DNA of 24,602 bases from Mesotaenium endlicherianum. Lineage: Eukaryota > Streptophyta > Zygnematophyceae > Zygnematales > Mesotaeniaceae. The stretch is from NCBI GenBank assembly GCA_009602735.1, contig WELA01007467.1, positions 221,764 through 246,365 of the forward strand, given 5' to 3'. The position numbers and the translations under genes were made by a program. Positions within the stretch are counted from its first letter, which is position 1; each line of letters opens with the position of its first letter. Shown one piece after another: positions 10,875-20,185 of this stretch. The notes under the pieces were generated by a model. That model ran no database searches. It was not told the origin of the DNA and worked only from the letters and a program-made list of their open reading frames with translations.

Positions 10875-12083
10875 TTAGGACGGAGATGCCCCTGGGGTCC
10901 TATGGTCAGGGGAGTCAGTCCTCCTTCTGTCTTGGGGTCTTCCGAAGCCTGTCAGAGATGGAGGTTCCGTGTAGGGACCCGGCGGAGAACGCAGTAACTG
11001 TGCTGTTTCCTCCTGCACGGTCTGAAATTGAATGGAGGCAGCCTTCTCCTGGGCATCCCTCAAACTGACTGGTACATATACCGGCATCCCAGAAGAATGT
11101 TGCATGACATGAGCTAAGGGTACATGCCCTCTCTGCAAGGGAGATGCTGGCAGGCCTCTGGCTATTTCTCTAGCAGCCCTCCTGTCTGCCCTGTCTGACT
11201 GGGTCTCCTTGCCTGGAGATGGGGTCTGTTCTCTGGCAGTTCCCAGCCAAGTGATATCCTCCTTTTCAGCGAGTTGCTGCAGGGCCAATCCCGTCTTCTC
11301 CCTTACAAGGGATGTGGCAGGTGTCAGGATCACGGCGGGGCTAGTGTCCTCCTCCTCGCCTTCCTCCTCGTCTTCCTCTGACTCCTCCTCCTCTCCGTCC
11401 CCGGGTTCCTCTGAGACTTCTGGGGTCTCTTCTGTCAGCTGCTCCAGTTCTTCCCGAGAAAAAGAATATCCCACTGACCTTCCCCTTTTGGGTGCTGGTG
11501 GGGGCTGCTGAGTCCGGACCGCATACAGGTCCTTTTCCCCCTGCTTGCTTGCCCATTTGGCATAAGCGTGCTTCCCTTTTGAGAATGACTCTCGGGCCCT
11601 GCTTCTGTCCCCCTGCATTTCTTGGCTCATGCAGTCTCTGACTCCATCCAATCTTGGGTCCCAAGCCGCAATGTGAGGGGGCAATACTATGTTCCCCTTT
11701 AGGTCTGTCAGGAAATCCTCATCCGTCGCCCTGTCATTCTGCTGGTCCCTCATGTTGATGGTCATCCACCGCCAATCGGTGGGCTTTTGGAAAAAGGCAG
11801 GGTCTGTCCTTTTAGGAGTACAAGGGTACCAGTGCCCTGCAAAGTCTAGCTGACTGGTTTCCTTGGCCAAGAATTCCCAGCTCCTTCTCTCCACCTCATT
11901 ATACATGGCCTTGAACCTGTTATGGGATGTAGAGTCCTTAAAGCTCTCCGCGTCCATGGGGATCATCCTGATGACCCTATCTTCCCCCCATATACCAGGA
12001 ATCAATACAGCCCCTGCTTCGTTCACCTGGGCCATTGCCTTGGCCTCTCCGACCGTATATCCTACCATCCTGGAGTAATCGTG
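10875..12083 (-). pseudogene. Element A ORF3, C-terminal part (split from its N-terminus by element B)
   Basis: Open for ~402 codons from the insertion point to a stop at 10875. It is homologous to ORF3 of element B through MVGYT, YNEVERRSWE, HWYPC, PTDWRWMT, LPPHIAAWDPRL, FSKGKHAYAKWA and a Ser/Arg-Pro-rich end, with an acidic block in between. Overall identity looks near 50%, far below that of pol. The reading frame passes exactly through the TCGTG target duplication into the segment at 20936-21390, proving these were one gene. The function is unknown; see the ORF3 entry of element B. An internal Met at 12068 could be mistaken for a gene start. Confidence 0.88.
12079..12083. repeat. Target-site duplication of element B, left copy (TCGTG)
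   Basis: TCGTG directly precedes the 5' LTR terminus TGTAATG and is repeated directly after the 3' LTR terminus at 20931-20935; 5 bp is the usual Ty3/Gypsy duplication length. Confidence 0.93.
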
Positions 12084-12828
12084 TGTAATGAATCAGTATA
12101 TTAGTAGATATAATATTCATTTAAATATAATAGTTAATTTAGTTCAGCCTGCTGAACTTTAGTTAGTAGTCTGTCTGCTGAACTTTAGTTAATAATCAGT
12201 CTGCTGGACTTTACATAATTATCAGTTTAATGACTCGGCCAAAAGCAGCAGGCTGAAGTCAACTTAAGTCAGCTTGCTGACACATTCTTTGACAGCCAGC
12301 TGACTTCCGTGCTCGGTAGCAGCGAACTGCCTTGATATGCATCTAAGTACCACCTGCTAGATGAATGGCCAGATGACATCCCCATGATGGATGGCTATTC
12401 GGGATGATGGGAGATGGCGGTGGATTTGGTTAACCGAGGTCCTACCAACGTGGTTAACTCCCGGGTAGGCGGTGCCATCGCACTGACCGTTGAACAGTAA
12501 ACTCATTCCATGTACATATGCTAGGCATTGCTCTCGAGTTCGGCATTCGGAAACGAGGCCAACTCTCTTGTACAGCTTACTGAGAGAACTCTGAATCCAA
12601 GGCGAGAAGCCATTGATACGCACTGTCTTCTAACCTTGCTTATGTATGAGTTTACTGATTTGCATCATTGATGCTAGTTTACTCGCATTTGACTTACGAG
12701 TATTATTCCCTGCTAGTGTATTGTCCTTTGCCGTTTAATTAGTTAACGGAAATACCATAAAGATTACTTGCTGATATATAGATTTTTATTAATTGTTAAT
12801 CGCCTATTTGGTAAGTCGATTCATTTCA
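12084..12828 (+). repeat. 5' LTR of element B (745 bp)
   Basis: Begins TGTAATGAATCAG, ends GATTCATTTCA, and is followed by the PBS. Identical in length to 20186-20930. The U3 region contains three tandem 26-bp units. An 88-codon antisense frame exists but appears incidental. Confidence 0.96.
12147..12224 (+). repeat. Three tandem 26-bp units in U3 of the 5' LTR
   Basis: Units at 12147-12172, 12173-12198 and 12199-12224, each with the core CTGCTGAACTTTAGTTA or a variant. The copy in the 3' LTR has the same three; element A has two. Such U3 repeats are often enhancer-like in LTR elements; that role is inferred. Confidence 0.85.
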
Positions 12829-12829
12829 G

Positions 12830-12842
12830 TGGTATCGGAGCA
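12830..12842 (+). promoter_or_regulatory. Primer-binding site (initiator tRNA-Met type)
   Basis: TGGTATCGGAGCA lies one base after the LTR. The usual plant PBS is TGGTATCAGAGC, complementary to the 3' end of initiator tRNA-Met, so there is one mismatch in the first 12 bases. Confidence 0.88.
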
Positions 12843-12862
12843 GTTATCACGGTCTTCTTTGT

Positions 12863-14341
12863 ATGGTAAGGACAAGGTCTCAAACTAGCAACTCCCGAGA
12901 CATGGAGAACCAGGATAACGAGAATGTCGAAAACCAGGCGGAAAGCCATGTAGCGGGAAACCGTACCTATTCGGAAGCAGTAGCGGATACTGCAGCTAGG
13001 GAGGCTGCAGATGAGGCAGCTGCTATTGCCTCAGTCGCAGCTCAGCAAGCTGAGGAGGAGATAGCCAGACTAGAAGCTGAACAAGTAGCAAAGGCCGCTG
13101 AAGATATACAAAGGAGGGAAGGACAGCCAGCTGACGAGCGCACTGTTGAAGAACTTATGGCATCAAGGGCCAATGTTCTGAACCCACCTCCTGCCGTACA
13201 ACTCAATGTACCCCTAGGTCAAATACGTGACCGGCTGAATGCGGCAGGAATTGCTGCTGCAGGAGCAAGAGGGATTGTTGAGGACACTACTCAGCGAGTA
13301 GATGCCAATGCTGCTGCTGCATTTGCTAATCTACCACCCCAAAATGTAGACTTGGGAGCATTGTTCGTTCAGATGCAGTCGCAAATGGCGACCATGTATC
13401 AGTCCCAGCAGGAGGACAAAAGAATCATAATGTCCCTACTCCGGGACAGAGACCAACTGGGGTCTCACACCACTAGTGGTGGTGGCCGAGGGCCTAGTAA
13501 GCCCAAGCCGAAACCTCCCCAGGACTATGATCCTGAGGGAAACAGAAAATATTACCTGATCAAGTTTCTCGCGGATGTTGAGCAGTGGCTGGAGAACTAC
13601 CCAGAACTGCAAGATTACGAGAAGGTCAGGCACACCGGTGCGCTACTGAAAGGCAGTGCCGCAGACTGGTGGCTTTACTGGAAGGAAGAGCGTAAGGCTC
13701 GGCAACTCGGTGACCCTACGTGGGTAGAGTTTGTCGAGAAGTTGCATGAGAAGTTTGATGTCATCAACCAGCAGGAGAAAGCTATCTATGCGATGATCTC
13801 CCTGACACTGAAGCAGACCACTTCAGTTGCTGAGTTTGCTCAAAAGTTCCAAGAGAACATGATGAAGCAGCCTGATTTGCCAGAACGGTATAGGATAGCA
13901 TACTTCAGGTATGGCTTGAAATCCGAGGTCTCTGGTCATTTTGCTGAGAAAAAGTATGAGAAACTGGCTGACTTGATCCAGGATGCTGACGCCTGGGATC
14001 AGCAGCAGTTCAATCACAAGCGCCAGAGTAACGCTTTGGTGTCTAAGATTGTCAAAAAGCCCCACGGTTCCTACAATGCAGTTGAAGGAGACCAGGCTGA
14101 GGATAATCAGGGTGATGAATATGAGTATGAGTACAATGCTATTCAGTCTAGAGGTAGAGGTGGTCCCTCTCGAGGTGGCTATGGAAGGGGTGGTGGTAGG
14201 ACTAAGCCGAGACCAGCCTCAGCAAAATCTACTTGCTACCATTGTCAGCAGAAAGGCCACTACAGAGAACAGTGTCCGGTCAAGCACCTGCCTAAGGTCG
14301 AGAGAAAAGACCAGCCTTTAAAAGACAGCAACAGTCAGTAA
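12863..14341 (+). CDS. gag: Gag polyprotein of element B
   Basis: 492 aa, close to the usual size for plant Ty3/Gypsy Gag. Residues 40-90 are Ala/Glu-rich and probably helical. Residues about 225-390 carry the retrotransposon Gag (capsid-like) region with [30 protein letters not shown] and VEKLHEKF. A Gly/Arg-rich segment (429-446) precedes one CCHC zinc knuckle, C458-x2-C461-x4-H466-x4-C471, expected to bind the element RNA. Gag assembles the cytoplasmic virus-like particle. The start at 12863 lies 20 nt after the PBS and is the first Met in the frame. The end overlaps the pol frame (14296-14341), where a -1 frameshift signal is seen. Confidence 0.95.
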   Translation: MVRTRSQTSNSRDMENQDNENVENQAESHVAGNRTYSEAVADTAAREAADEAAAIASVAAQQAEEEIARLEAEQVAKAAEDIQRREGQPADERTVEELMASRANVLNPPPAVQLNVPLGQIRDRLNAAGIAAAGARGIVEDTTQRVDANAAAAFANLPPQNVDLGALFVQMQSQMATMYQSQQEDKRIIMSLLRDRDQLGSHTTSGGGRGPSKPKPKPPQDYDPEGNRKYYLIKFLADVEQWLENYPELQDYEKVRHTGALLKGSAADWWLYWKEERKARQLGDPTWVEFVEKLHEKFDVINQQEKAIYAMISLTLKQTTSVAEFAQKFQENMMKQPDLPERYRIAYFRYGLKSEVSGHFAEKKYEKLADLIQDADAWDQQQFNHKRQSNALVSKIVKKPHGSYNAVEGDQAEDNQGDEYEYEYNAIQSRGRGGPSRGGYGRGGGRTKPRPASAKSTCYHCQQKGHYREQCPVKHLPKVERKDQPLKDSNSQ

Positions 14342-14358
14342 TCCAGTCTACTGACTGT
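14317..14358 (+). promoter_or_regulatory. Putative -1 programmed ribosomal frameshift signal between gag and pol
   Basis: The heptamer TTTAAAA (14317-14323) is in the correct X XXY YYZ phase with gag codons TTA and AAA. It is followed by a 7-nt spacer and a perfect 10-bp stem, ACAGTCAGTA with TACTGACTGT, around an 8-nt loop. The gag stop codon starts inside the stem. Pol is in the -1 frame and open from 14296, so a slip here would produce a Gag-Pol fusion. Confidence 0.78.
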
Positions 14359-14409
14359 GAGGATGCTAGAGATAGTGAGTCGTCACTAGCTGCCCTCGTA
14401 GCAGGTATT

Positions 14410-17400
14410 ATGGGTCCTGCTGAACTGGATTCACTATGCATGCCTGACAACCAGATAAAGGAGACCATCAGCAATATAGACGTCCAGAGAGTGCACACTC
14501 TGGATGCTCTTGTTCCACCTGATGTCCAACATTTCTTTGCTACGTCAGGAGAACAATGCGAAAGTCAGGAAAAGACAGTCCCCCCTATCCTACTGCATTG
14601 CATGATTGCAGGTAGGAAGGTGAGGGCATTTGTTGACGGAGGGGCGTCACATACTTTTATCCACAAGGACTTAGTTAAGCGGCTAAGGCTGCCTACTGTC
14701 ACCCAAGGGAATAGAAAAATATTCCTTGGAGATGCCTCAAGTATCCCGGGAGGAGTTATAACCAAGCCTATTGAGGTCCAGTTAGGTTCTGGCATTGCAG
14801 TTCTAACTGAAACGCTTACATTTGAGGTACTCAACACTGGCTTTTATGATCTCGTGCTAGGCAGGTCCTGGCTTAATAGACATCAAGCTGAAGTGTGTTG
14901 GAGCAGAGGTACAGTTAAAGTGAGAGGAGCCAGTGATGGGCAGACTGACTTGGCACCCACCAGTGCTCTTCCTCTTGTCCTGTGTGGATGGCAAATGAAG
15001 GAAAAGAAGAGGCTTCCAGAAGGATGCAAGTTGCTGAATGCAATGGAGTTCGTCAAAAGCTGGAACCAGAAGGAAGACAGAATGTTCTGTCTGCTGCTAA
15101 GAGAGGTACCTCCTCAACCTGAAGAAGTGGTTGAGAAAAAGGTACACCCTCCGGAACACCCTACTGCTGCAAACATTGTTGCTCAGTACACGGATGTGTT
15201 TAATATGCCTCCAGGACTACCCCCTAAGCGGGAAGTAGATCATAGGATTGATTTATTACCTGGTAGCCAGCCACCCTGGCAACGCACGTATGGCTTGTCT
15301 TATTTGGAGAGTGAGGAGTTGAAAACACAGATTGCAGAGCTGGAGGAAAATGGTTACATTTCTCCCAGTAAATCACCGTACGGCGCACCTATCCTATTTG
15401 TTAAGAAAAAGGATGGCAGTATGCGGATGTGTGTGGATTACAGAGCCCTGAACAGAATTACAGTAAAGAACAAGTATGCTTTACCCAGAATCGAGGACTT
15501 GCTTGATACCCTGTCTGGCGCTAAGGTGTTCAGTAAGATAGATCTCAAGAGTGGTTATCATCAAATCAGAATTGCTGAGGGGGATGAACACAAGACTGCT
15601 TTCCGCACACGTTATGGACACTATGAGTTCAACGTGATGCCATTTGGACTGACTAATGCTCCTGCTACCTTTATGGGTGCTATGAATGACATTTTCAGAC
15701 CTTATTTGGATAAGTTTGTGCAAGTTTTCCTGGATGATATTTTAATTTTCTCTAAAGATGAAGCTCAGCACACTGAACACTTAAAGAAAGTGCTGGACAC
15801 TCTGCGGAAAAATCACTTGTATGCTAAAATGAGCAAGTGTGATTTCTTTAAGGAAAGTATTGAATTCTTAGGCCACGTTGTCAGTAAAGAGGGCATCAGT
15901 GTGGATCCTAAGAAAGTCCAGACCATAAGGGACTGGCCAGTACCACAGTCTGTCTCTGAAGTTAGATCCTTCCTCGGGTTGGCTAACTACTATAGGAGAT
16001 TTATTGAGAATTATTCCACAAAGGCCAGTAAACTGACTGACCTTACTAAGAAAGACATCGGGTATGTGTGGGGGGAAGAGCAGCAGGCTGCCTTCCAGAC
16101 CCTTAAAGATGCCCTTTGTTCTGCCCCAGTGCTAGCCGTGTATGACCCCAGCAAACCGGTGCAGGTGGTTACTGATGCCTCTGATTTTGCCATGGGTGCT
16201 ATTTTGTTGCAGCCTGCTGACAAAACCACAAAGGATGGTAAGGTACGGCAGGAGTGGCATCCTGTGTTGTATGAGTCTATGAAATTTAATCCAGCGGAGA
16301 TTAATTACTCAGTGCATGATAAAGAGCTGCTAGCTATCATTCATGTACTCAAACAGTGGAGAGCATACTTACATGGTAAAGCTTTTAAGGTGATTACAGA
16401 TCATCTAGCTCTGACCCACTTTCAGAAGAAGTCCAAGCTGTCGAGGAGGGAGAACCGCTGGAGCCAGATGCTGGAGCAGTTCCAAGTCCAGATCGACTAC
16501 AAACCAGGGAAGTTGAATCCTGCTGATGCACTCTCTAGAAGACCTGACTTGCAAGAAAGGAACTTTAGTCAGCATGCTGTAGATAAAGTCCTGTGTGCAC
16601 TCACTTCACTAAAGGTGAAAAAGTCCTTCCTTGAACAACTTAGGAAAGCCTACCTTTCTGACCCAACATTTGAGCCCAGCCCCACTACTGGTATGTGTCG
16701 TGCTACCGCACTCGGGTATAAGCTCAAGGGAGGGGTCTGGGTGACTGAAACCACTTCAGGCAGGCTGAAGCTGGTCATTCCTAATAATTTGGAAATAAGG
16801 TCTCTCTTACTGAGTCAAGCTCATGACAGTCTCCTGGGTGGACATTTGGGGCAGGCCAAAACTGTTGGCAAACTGGCAAAACATTATCATTGGGAGGGGT
16901 TACCCCGGGAGGTCTTGAAATATGTCAAGTCCTGTGACCAGTGTCAGAGAAATAAGTCTCGGCACACACCACCCGGAGGTCTCTTGCAACCGCTACCCAT
17001 CCCAGCGGGACGCTGGGAAACTATATCCATGGACTGGGTGGTCTCACTACCAAGAACTGCCAACGGGCATGATTCAATACTGGTAGTCGTGGATAAACTG
17101 ACAAAAATGGTCATTTTTATCCCCACAACTGTCAAAGTGACTGCACTCGAAACAGCGAGACAGTTTTACAACCATGTAGTATGCCAACATGGGCTCCCTT
17201 CTAATATCATCTCAGACAGAGACTCAAAATTCACCTCTAAGTTCTGGAGAGCTTTAATGGGGTTAATGGGAGTCAAACAGCTGCTCAGCACAGCAAACCA
17301 CCCTCAGACTGATGGGCAGACTGAAAGAACTAACCGAGTTCTGCAGGAGGTGCTGAGAGCATATATTAACCAAAAACAAGATAATTGGGATGACCTGTTG

Positions 17401-18126
17401 CCTCAAATTCAGTTTGCGGTCAACAGTGCGGTGCACGCGTCAACGGGCAAAACTCCTTTTGAACTCAGCCTGGGTAGAGTCCCTAAGTCTCCTCTAGATG
17501 TGCTAGGGGAATCTTTAACTCACCCTGAAGGGATTGACAACCCGGTCTCCCTCCAGTTAACTCAGGAGTTTGCTGACACCCTGTCAGAAGTCCAACGAAA
17601 CTTGCACACGGCCCAAGAAAACCAACAAAAATACGCTAATCAACACCGTCGGGAACTGACATTTTCCAAGGGGGATTTAGTCAAACTGCATTCTCAGCAC
17701 CTGTACCTCCCTGGTGTGGTCAAGAAAAAGCTTGGCCCTGTCTGGGTCGGTCCATATTCGGTGGTCCGTCGTGTCGGTCAGAATGCTTACAAACTGAACA
17801 TGTCAGCTGAATACAAGGGGCACCCGGTCTTTAATGTCTCCTTCCTGGAACCGTACATCAAAGGTGATACACTGTTCACAGGTCGGTTCCCTGTCCAACC
17901 GGGACCGGTCCCCGCTGTCCGGGACGGCGACCCTGAGGAATATGAGGTCGATGAGATTTTAGACGCTCGCTCGGTCCGTCGATCGTCTAAATATGTCATG
18001 AAATACCTCATTCGATGGAAGGGTTACGATGCCTCTGGGGACACTTGGGAGTTTAAGGACCACTTGACCAATGCCAAAGGGGCGTTGACACGGTTCCACC
18101 TTCGGGCCGCTGGAGTCCCTCCATAA
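14410..18126 (+). CDS. pol: Pol polyprotein of element B: protease, RT, RNase H, integrase, chromodomain
   Basis: 1,238 aa from the first Met; the frame is open from 14296 and is probably entered by frameshifting at 14317-14323 rather than at this Met. Protease: [12 protein letters not shown] (D76), a DGGA form of the usual [20 protein letters not shown] and [10 protein letters not shown] (residues 440-443 are the catalytic LDD). RNase [17 protein letters not shown] and ITDH. Integrase: HHCC zinc finger (H805, H812, C842, C845) and the D-D-35-E triad D875, D936, E972, then a GPY/F-like module (about 1106-1129). Chromodomain: [10 protein letters not shown] to [16 protein letters not shown] (about 1177-1216), which in chromoviruses directs insertion toward marked chromatin. 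No interruption was seen, so all enzymatic parts appear intact. Pol processes Gag-Pol, copies the RNA and integrates the DNA. Confidence 0.97.
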   Translation: MGPAELDSLCMPDNQIKETISNIDVQRVHTLDALVPPDVQHFFATSGEQCESQEKTVPPILLHCMIAGRKVRAFVDGGASHTFIHKDLVKRLRLPTVTQGNRKIFLGDASSIPGGVITKPIEVQLGSGIAVLTETLTFEVLNTGFYDLVLGRSWLNRHQAEVCWSRGTVKVRGASDGQTDLAPTSALPLVLCGWQMKEKKRLPEGCKLLNAMEFVKSWNQKEDRMFCLLLREVPPQPEEVVEKKVHPPEHPTAANIVAQYTDVFNMPPGLPPKREVDHRIDLLPGSQPPWQRTYGLSYLESEELKTQIAELEENGYISPSKSPYGAPILFVKKKDGSMRMCVDYRALNRITVKNKYALPRIEDLLDTLSGAKVFSKIDLKSGYHQIRIAEGDEHKTAFRTRYGHYEFNVMPFGLTNAPATFMGAMNDIFRPYLDKFVQVFLDDILIFSKDEAQHTEHLKKVLDTLRKNHLYAKMSKCDFFKESIEFLGHVVSKEGISVDPKKVQTIRDWPVPQSVSEVRSFLGLANYYRRFIENYSTKASKLTDLTKKDIGYVWGEEQQAAFQTLKDALCSAPVLAVYDPSKPVQVVTDASDFAMGAILLQPADKTTKDGKVRQEWHPVLYESMKFNPAEINYSVHDKELLAIIHVLKQWRAYLHGKAFKVITDHLALTHFQKKSKLSRRENRWSQMLEQFQVQIDYKPGKLNPADALSRRPDLQERNFSQHAVDKVLCALTSLKVKKSFLEQLRKAYLSDPTFEPSPTTGMCRATALGYKLKGGVWVTETTSGRLKLVIPNNLEIRSLLLSQAHDSLLGGHLGQAKTVGKLAKHYHWEGLPREVLKYVKSCDQCQRNKSRHTPPGGLLQPLPIPAGRWETISMDWVVSLPRTANGHDSILVVVDKLTKMVIFIPTTVKVTALETARQFYNHVVCQHGLPSNIISDRDSKFTSKFWRALMGLMGVKQLLSTANHPQTDGQTERTNRVLQEVLRAYINQKQDNWDDLLPQIQFAVNSAVHASTGKTPFELSLGRVPKSPLDVLGESLTHPEGIDNPVSLQLTQEFADTLSEVQRNLHTAQENQQKYANQHRRELTFSKGDLVKLHSQHLYLPGVVKKKLGPVWVGPYSVVRRVGQNAYKLNMSAEYKGHPVFNVSFLEPYIKGDTLFTGRFPVQPGPVPAVRDGDPEEYEVDEILDARSVRRSSKYVMKYLIRWKGYDASGDTWEFKDHLTNAKGALTRFHLRAAGVPP

Positions 18127-18148
18127 CTGTCATTTCAGTTGACACGGG

Positions 18149-18188
18149 AAGGTGACAGGCGGTCCTGTCTCCATTTAAGTTGGAGGGG
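18149..18188 (+). promoter_or_regulatory. Hairpin plus internal PPT-like motif after pol
   Basis: GACAGG and CCTGTC form a 6-bp stem with a 4-nt loop (18154-18169), followed by TTAAGTTGGAGGG (18175-18187), identical in 13 nt to the PPT at 20171-20183. Both parts recur after pol in element A (around 21665-21710, minus strand), so they are conserved. The second tract could be a second plus-strand primer or the scar of a duplication. Confidence 0.65.
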
Positions 18189-18362
18189 AAAATATATGAC
18201 AGTTAGTGAGCGAGAGCGATAAAAACACACTCATACGTTTATGTGTAGCGCATCGCAACTACGTCAACTTTTAGCAATCATCCTGTAAGGTAAACAGCAG
18301 CGAAGCCACTATACTAAATACTAACATACTTCCTGCAATCCCTATGACAAAGGTCCATATCC

Positions 18363-18393
18363 TACTAACTTGTGCCCTGGTTACATGTGCAGG
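18363..18393 (+). promoter_or_regulatory. Candidate branch point and 3' splice site in front of ORF3
   Basis: TACTAAC (18363-18369) matches the optimal branch-point consensus and lies 24 nt before CAG|G (AG at 18391-18392); the ORF3 ATG follows one base later. In element A the same CAG-G-ATG arrangement is kept although the flanking sequence has diverged. This suggests ORF3 is translated from a spliced RNA. The donor is not established. Confidence 0.5.
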
Positions 18394-20070
18394 ATGGCGC
18401 CCACCACACAAAAGGAGGACAGAAAGCGCAAGGCAGAAGAAGCCAGGAGGACAATGGAGCAATACCAGAAGGAGCTGGCGGCGACGTCCCTCACCAGGAG
18501 AGAACAAGAAAGGGTCCGCAAACAACAAGAGGCGGCAGAAGAGGCACAGAGGAAGAAGGATCAGGAAGCGGAAAACCTCAGGAAGGCTGAGGAGGAGAGA
18601 CAGAAGAAACAGCAAGAAGAAGCGGCAGCGGCAGAAGAGGAGAAAAGAAAAAAGATTGAAGCGGACAGACAGAAGAGCTTGGCCACTTACAGGTATACTG
18701 TGGTGGGTGGCCAAAACTTCGATAACCTGAAGGAAGCATTGCTGGCAGCCCAGGAGATCAACAGGCTGGAACAGACAACACTGCTACAGAAGGAAGGAGC
18801 TACAGCACTGGACAGGTACATCGAGACACACACCGGCGTGGTCCTTTACGAAGATTATGCTAAGATGGTGGGCTATACAGCAGAGCAGGCCCGGTATCTC
18901 GCAGATGATTCAGAGGACAAGCCGGTCCCCATACCGGGAATAGTGGGAGATCAGAGACTCATCCGGATGGTGAGCATGCGGCCCGATAGCTTTAAGGATA
19001 CGGTATTCTACCTCACACTCCTGCCAGCTTACAATGAAGTTGAGAGAAGGAGCTGGGAGTACTTGGCCAGGGAAGCAGGACAGCAGATGTTCTCTCCCCA
19101 CTGGTTCCCGTGTAAACTGAGGAAGGCTGAGCACGGACCCCAGTACTACCAGCAGCCAACAGACTGGAGGTGGATGACCGTCACAAATAAGAAGCAGGAG
19201 TGTGACCGAGCCCAACCGGATGACTTCCACTATGGCCTAGACGGCTATCTCATCCTACCACCTCACATTGCCCCTTGGGACCCCAGGCTGAATGGATGCC
19301 TGAGCAATATGAATGCAGAGACCAAGGAACATAGGAGGAGGGGAAGAGACTACTTCTCTAAGGGAAAGCATGCCTTTGTCAAATGGGCAAAGAATGCAGG
19401 CCGGATAGATATCAGTAGGCTGAAGGCCAAGCAACCTCCAGCGCGCCCTAAGAAAGGGAGGTCGGTAGACTACTCCATGTCTACTAGGGAGCAGGACGAC
19501 TTAGTGGACGAGACCCCTACTCTCTCCGAGGAGGAGGATGAGGAGGATGAGGAAGAAGAACAAGGCAGAGGAGAAGCATCAGCAGCAGGTACTCAGGATA
19601 CCCAGGGAGAGGCAGTGGCACTTCCTAAAGAACCACGATCAGGTGTGTGGAATGTGATCCCCGTTATGGCGACAACTGGACCCCGCGCTCGCTCCCCCAG
19701 CCCACCTGCCCAAGCAGGGGAAGAAGCTGATCTGACTGTACTGGGCAGCAGACACAGACAGAAATCCCCAGAGGACAGGGGTGCCAGAAGAGGGACACGC
19801 GGGTGGGCCAGAGGTATGCCAGCCTCCCCCTCCGCTCAGGGGCATGTACCTCTAGCCAATGTATTTCAGCATCCTACTGGAATGCCTGTCTATGTGGGAA
19901 TCAACACCCAAATAGTTGAAGAGCAGGCCACCATCCTCCGTTCTCCCCGAGGGCCAACTTTAGAGCAAACCGGGTTCTTTAGAAGGCCAGCTGACAGACC
20001 TAGAGGGCTGTCCAGATCTAGGTCCAGATCTCCGTCCCCTGATCCTGAAGCCCCAGGAAGCACCCCTTAA
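18394..20070 (+). CDS. ORF3 of element B: unknown accessory protein with coiled coil and conserved core
   Basis: 558 aa from the Met at 18394, chosen because element A has its Met at the same CAG-G-ATG site; an in-frame Met exists at 18370. Residues about 5-95 are Glu/Lys/Arg/Gln-rich and should form a long coiled coil. The core (about 97-335) carries YNEVERRSWEYLA (213-225), HWFPC (236-240), QPTDWRWMT (254-262), LPPHIAPWDPRL (288-299) and FSKGKHAFVKWA (321-332). Then come KKGRSVDYS, an acidic run (about 379-390), HVPLANVFQHPTGMPVYV (484-501) and a Ser/Arg repeat near the end. No signal peptide, membrane segment or enzyme motif is seen, so it does not look like an envelope gene. It lies between pol and the PPT on the sense strand. 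Conservation in element A shows it belongs to the family. The function is unknown; RNA or nuclear-factor binding is only a guess from the SR and acidic tracts. Confidence 0.9.
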   Translation: MAPTTQKEDRKRKAEEARRTMEQYQKELAATSLTRREQERVRKQQEAAEEAQRKKDQEAENLRKAEEERQKKQQEEAAAAEEEKRKKIEADRQKSLATYRYTVVGGQNFDNLKEALLAAQEINRLEQTTLLQKEGATALDRYIETHTGVVLYEDYAKMVGYTAEQARYLADDSEDKPVPIPGIVGDQRLIRMVSMRPDSFKDTVFYLTLLPAYNEVERRSWEYLAREAGQQMFSPHWFPCKLRKAEHGPQYYQQPTDWRWMTVTNKKQECDRAQPDDFHYGLDGYLILPPHIAPWDPRLNGCLSNMNAETKEHRRRGRDYFSKGKHAFVKWAKNAGRIDISRLKAKQPPARPKKGRSVDYSMSTREQDDLVDETPTLSEEEDEEDEEEEQGRGEASAAGTQDTQGEAVALPKEPRSGVWNVIPVMATTGPRARSPSPPAQAGEEADLTVLGSRHRQKSPEDRGARRGTRGWARGMPASPSAQGHVPLANVFQHPTGMPVYVGINTQIVEEQATILRSPRGPTLEQTGFFRRPADRPRGLSRSRSRSPSPDPEAPGSTP

Positions 20071-20149
20071 GGTGACAGGCTGAAAAGATAGTCAGTAAGG
20101 GAGGCTGGTCAGGGTCAGTTTCTTTATTTAAAGCTTTTTTGCAGTTTAA

Positions 20150-20168
20150 TGTTGTCGAGGTGACAACA
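20150..20168 (+). other. Hairpin upstream of the PPT, element B
   Basis: TGTTGTC and GACAACA form a 7-bp stem around GAGGT. The homologous hairpin in element A keeps the stem and changes only its apex, arguing for a selected structure. Confidence 0.7.
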
Positions 20169-20170
20169 AG

Positions 20171-20185
20171 TTAAGTTGGAGGGAT
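20171..20185 (+). promoter_or_regulatory. Polypurine tract of element B
   Basis: TTAAGTTGGAGGGAT directly precedes the 3' LTR, the standard place for the plus-strand primer of reverse transcription. Confidence 0.85.

Noticed and set aside
11341..11664. Minus-strand 107-codon frame rich in Gly/Arg
   Set aside because: Alternative frame of the acidic stretch of element A's ORF3.
12357..12623. 88-codon antisense ORF in the 5' LTR, repeated at 20459-20725
   Set aside because: Present twice only because the LTRs are near-identical; the matching frame in element A's LTR carries a stop, and no domain is recognised.
14331..14364. Possible pseudoknot: loop ATCC pairing with GGAT at 14361-14364
   Set aside because: Only 2 nt would have to cross a 10-bp stem, which is sterically unlikely; the simple stem-loop is preferred.
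18344..18730. 128-codon basic ORF overlapping the start of ORF3
   Set aside because: Shifted reading of the coiled-coil codons of ORF3; its Arg/Lys bias is a by-product.
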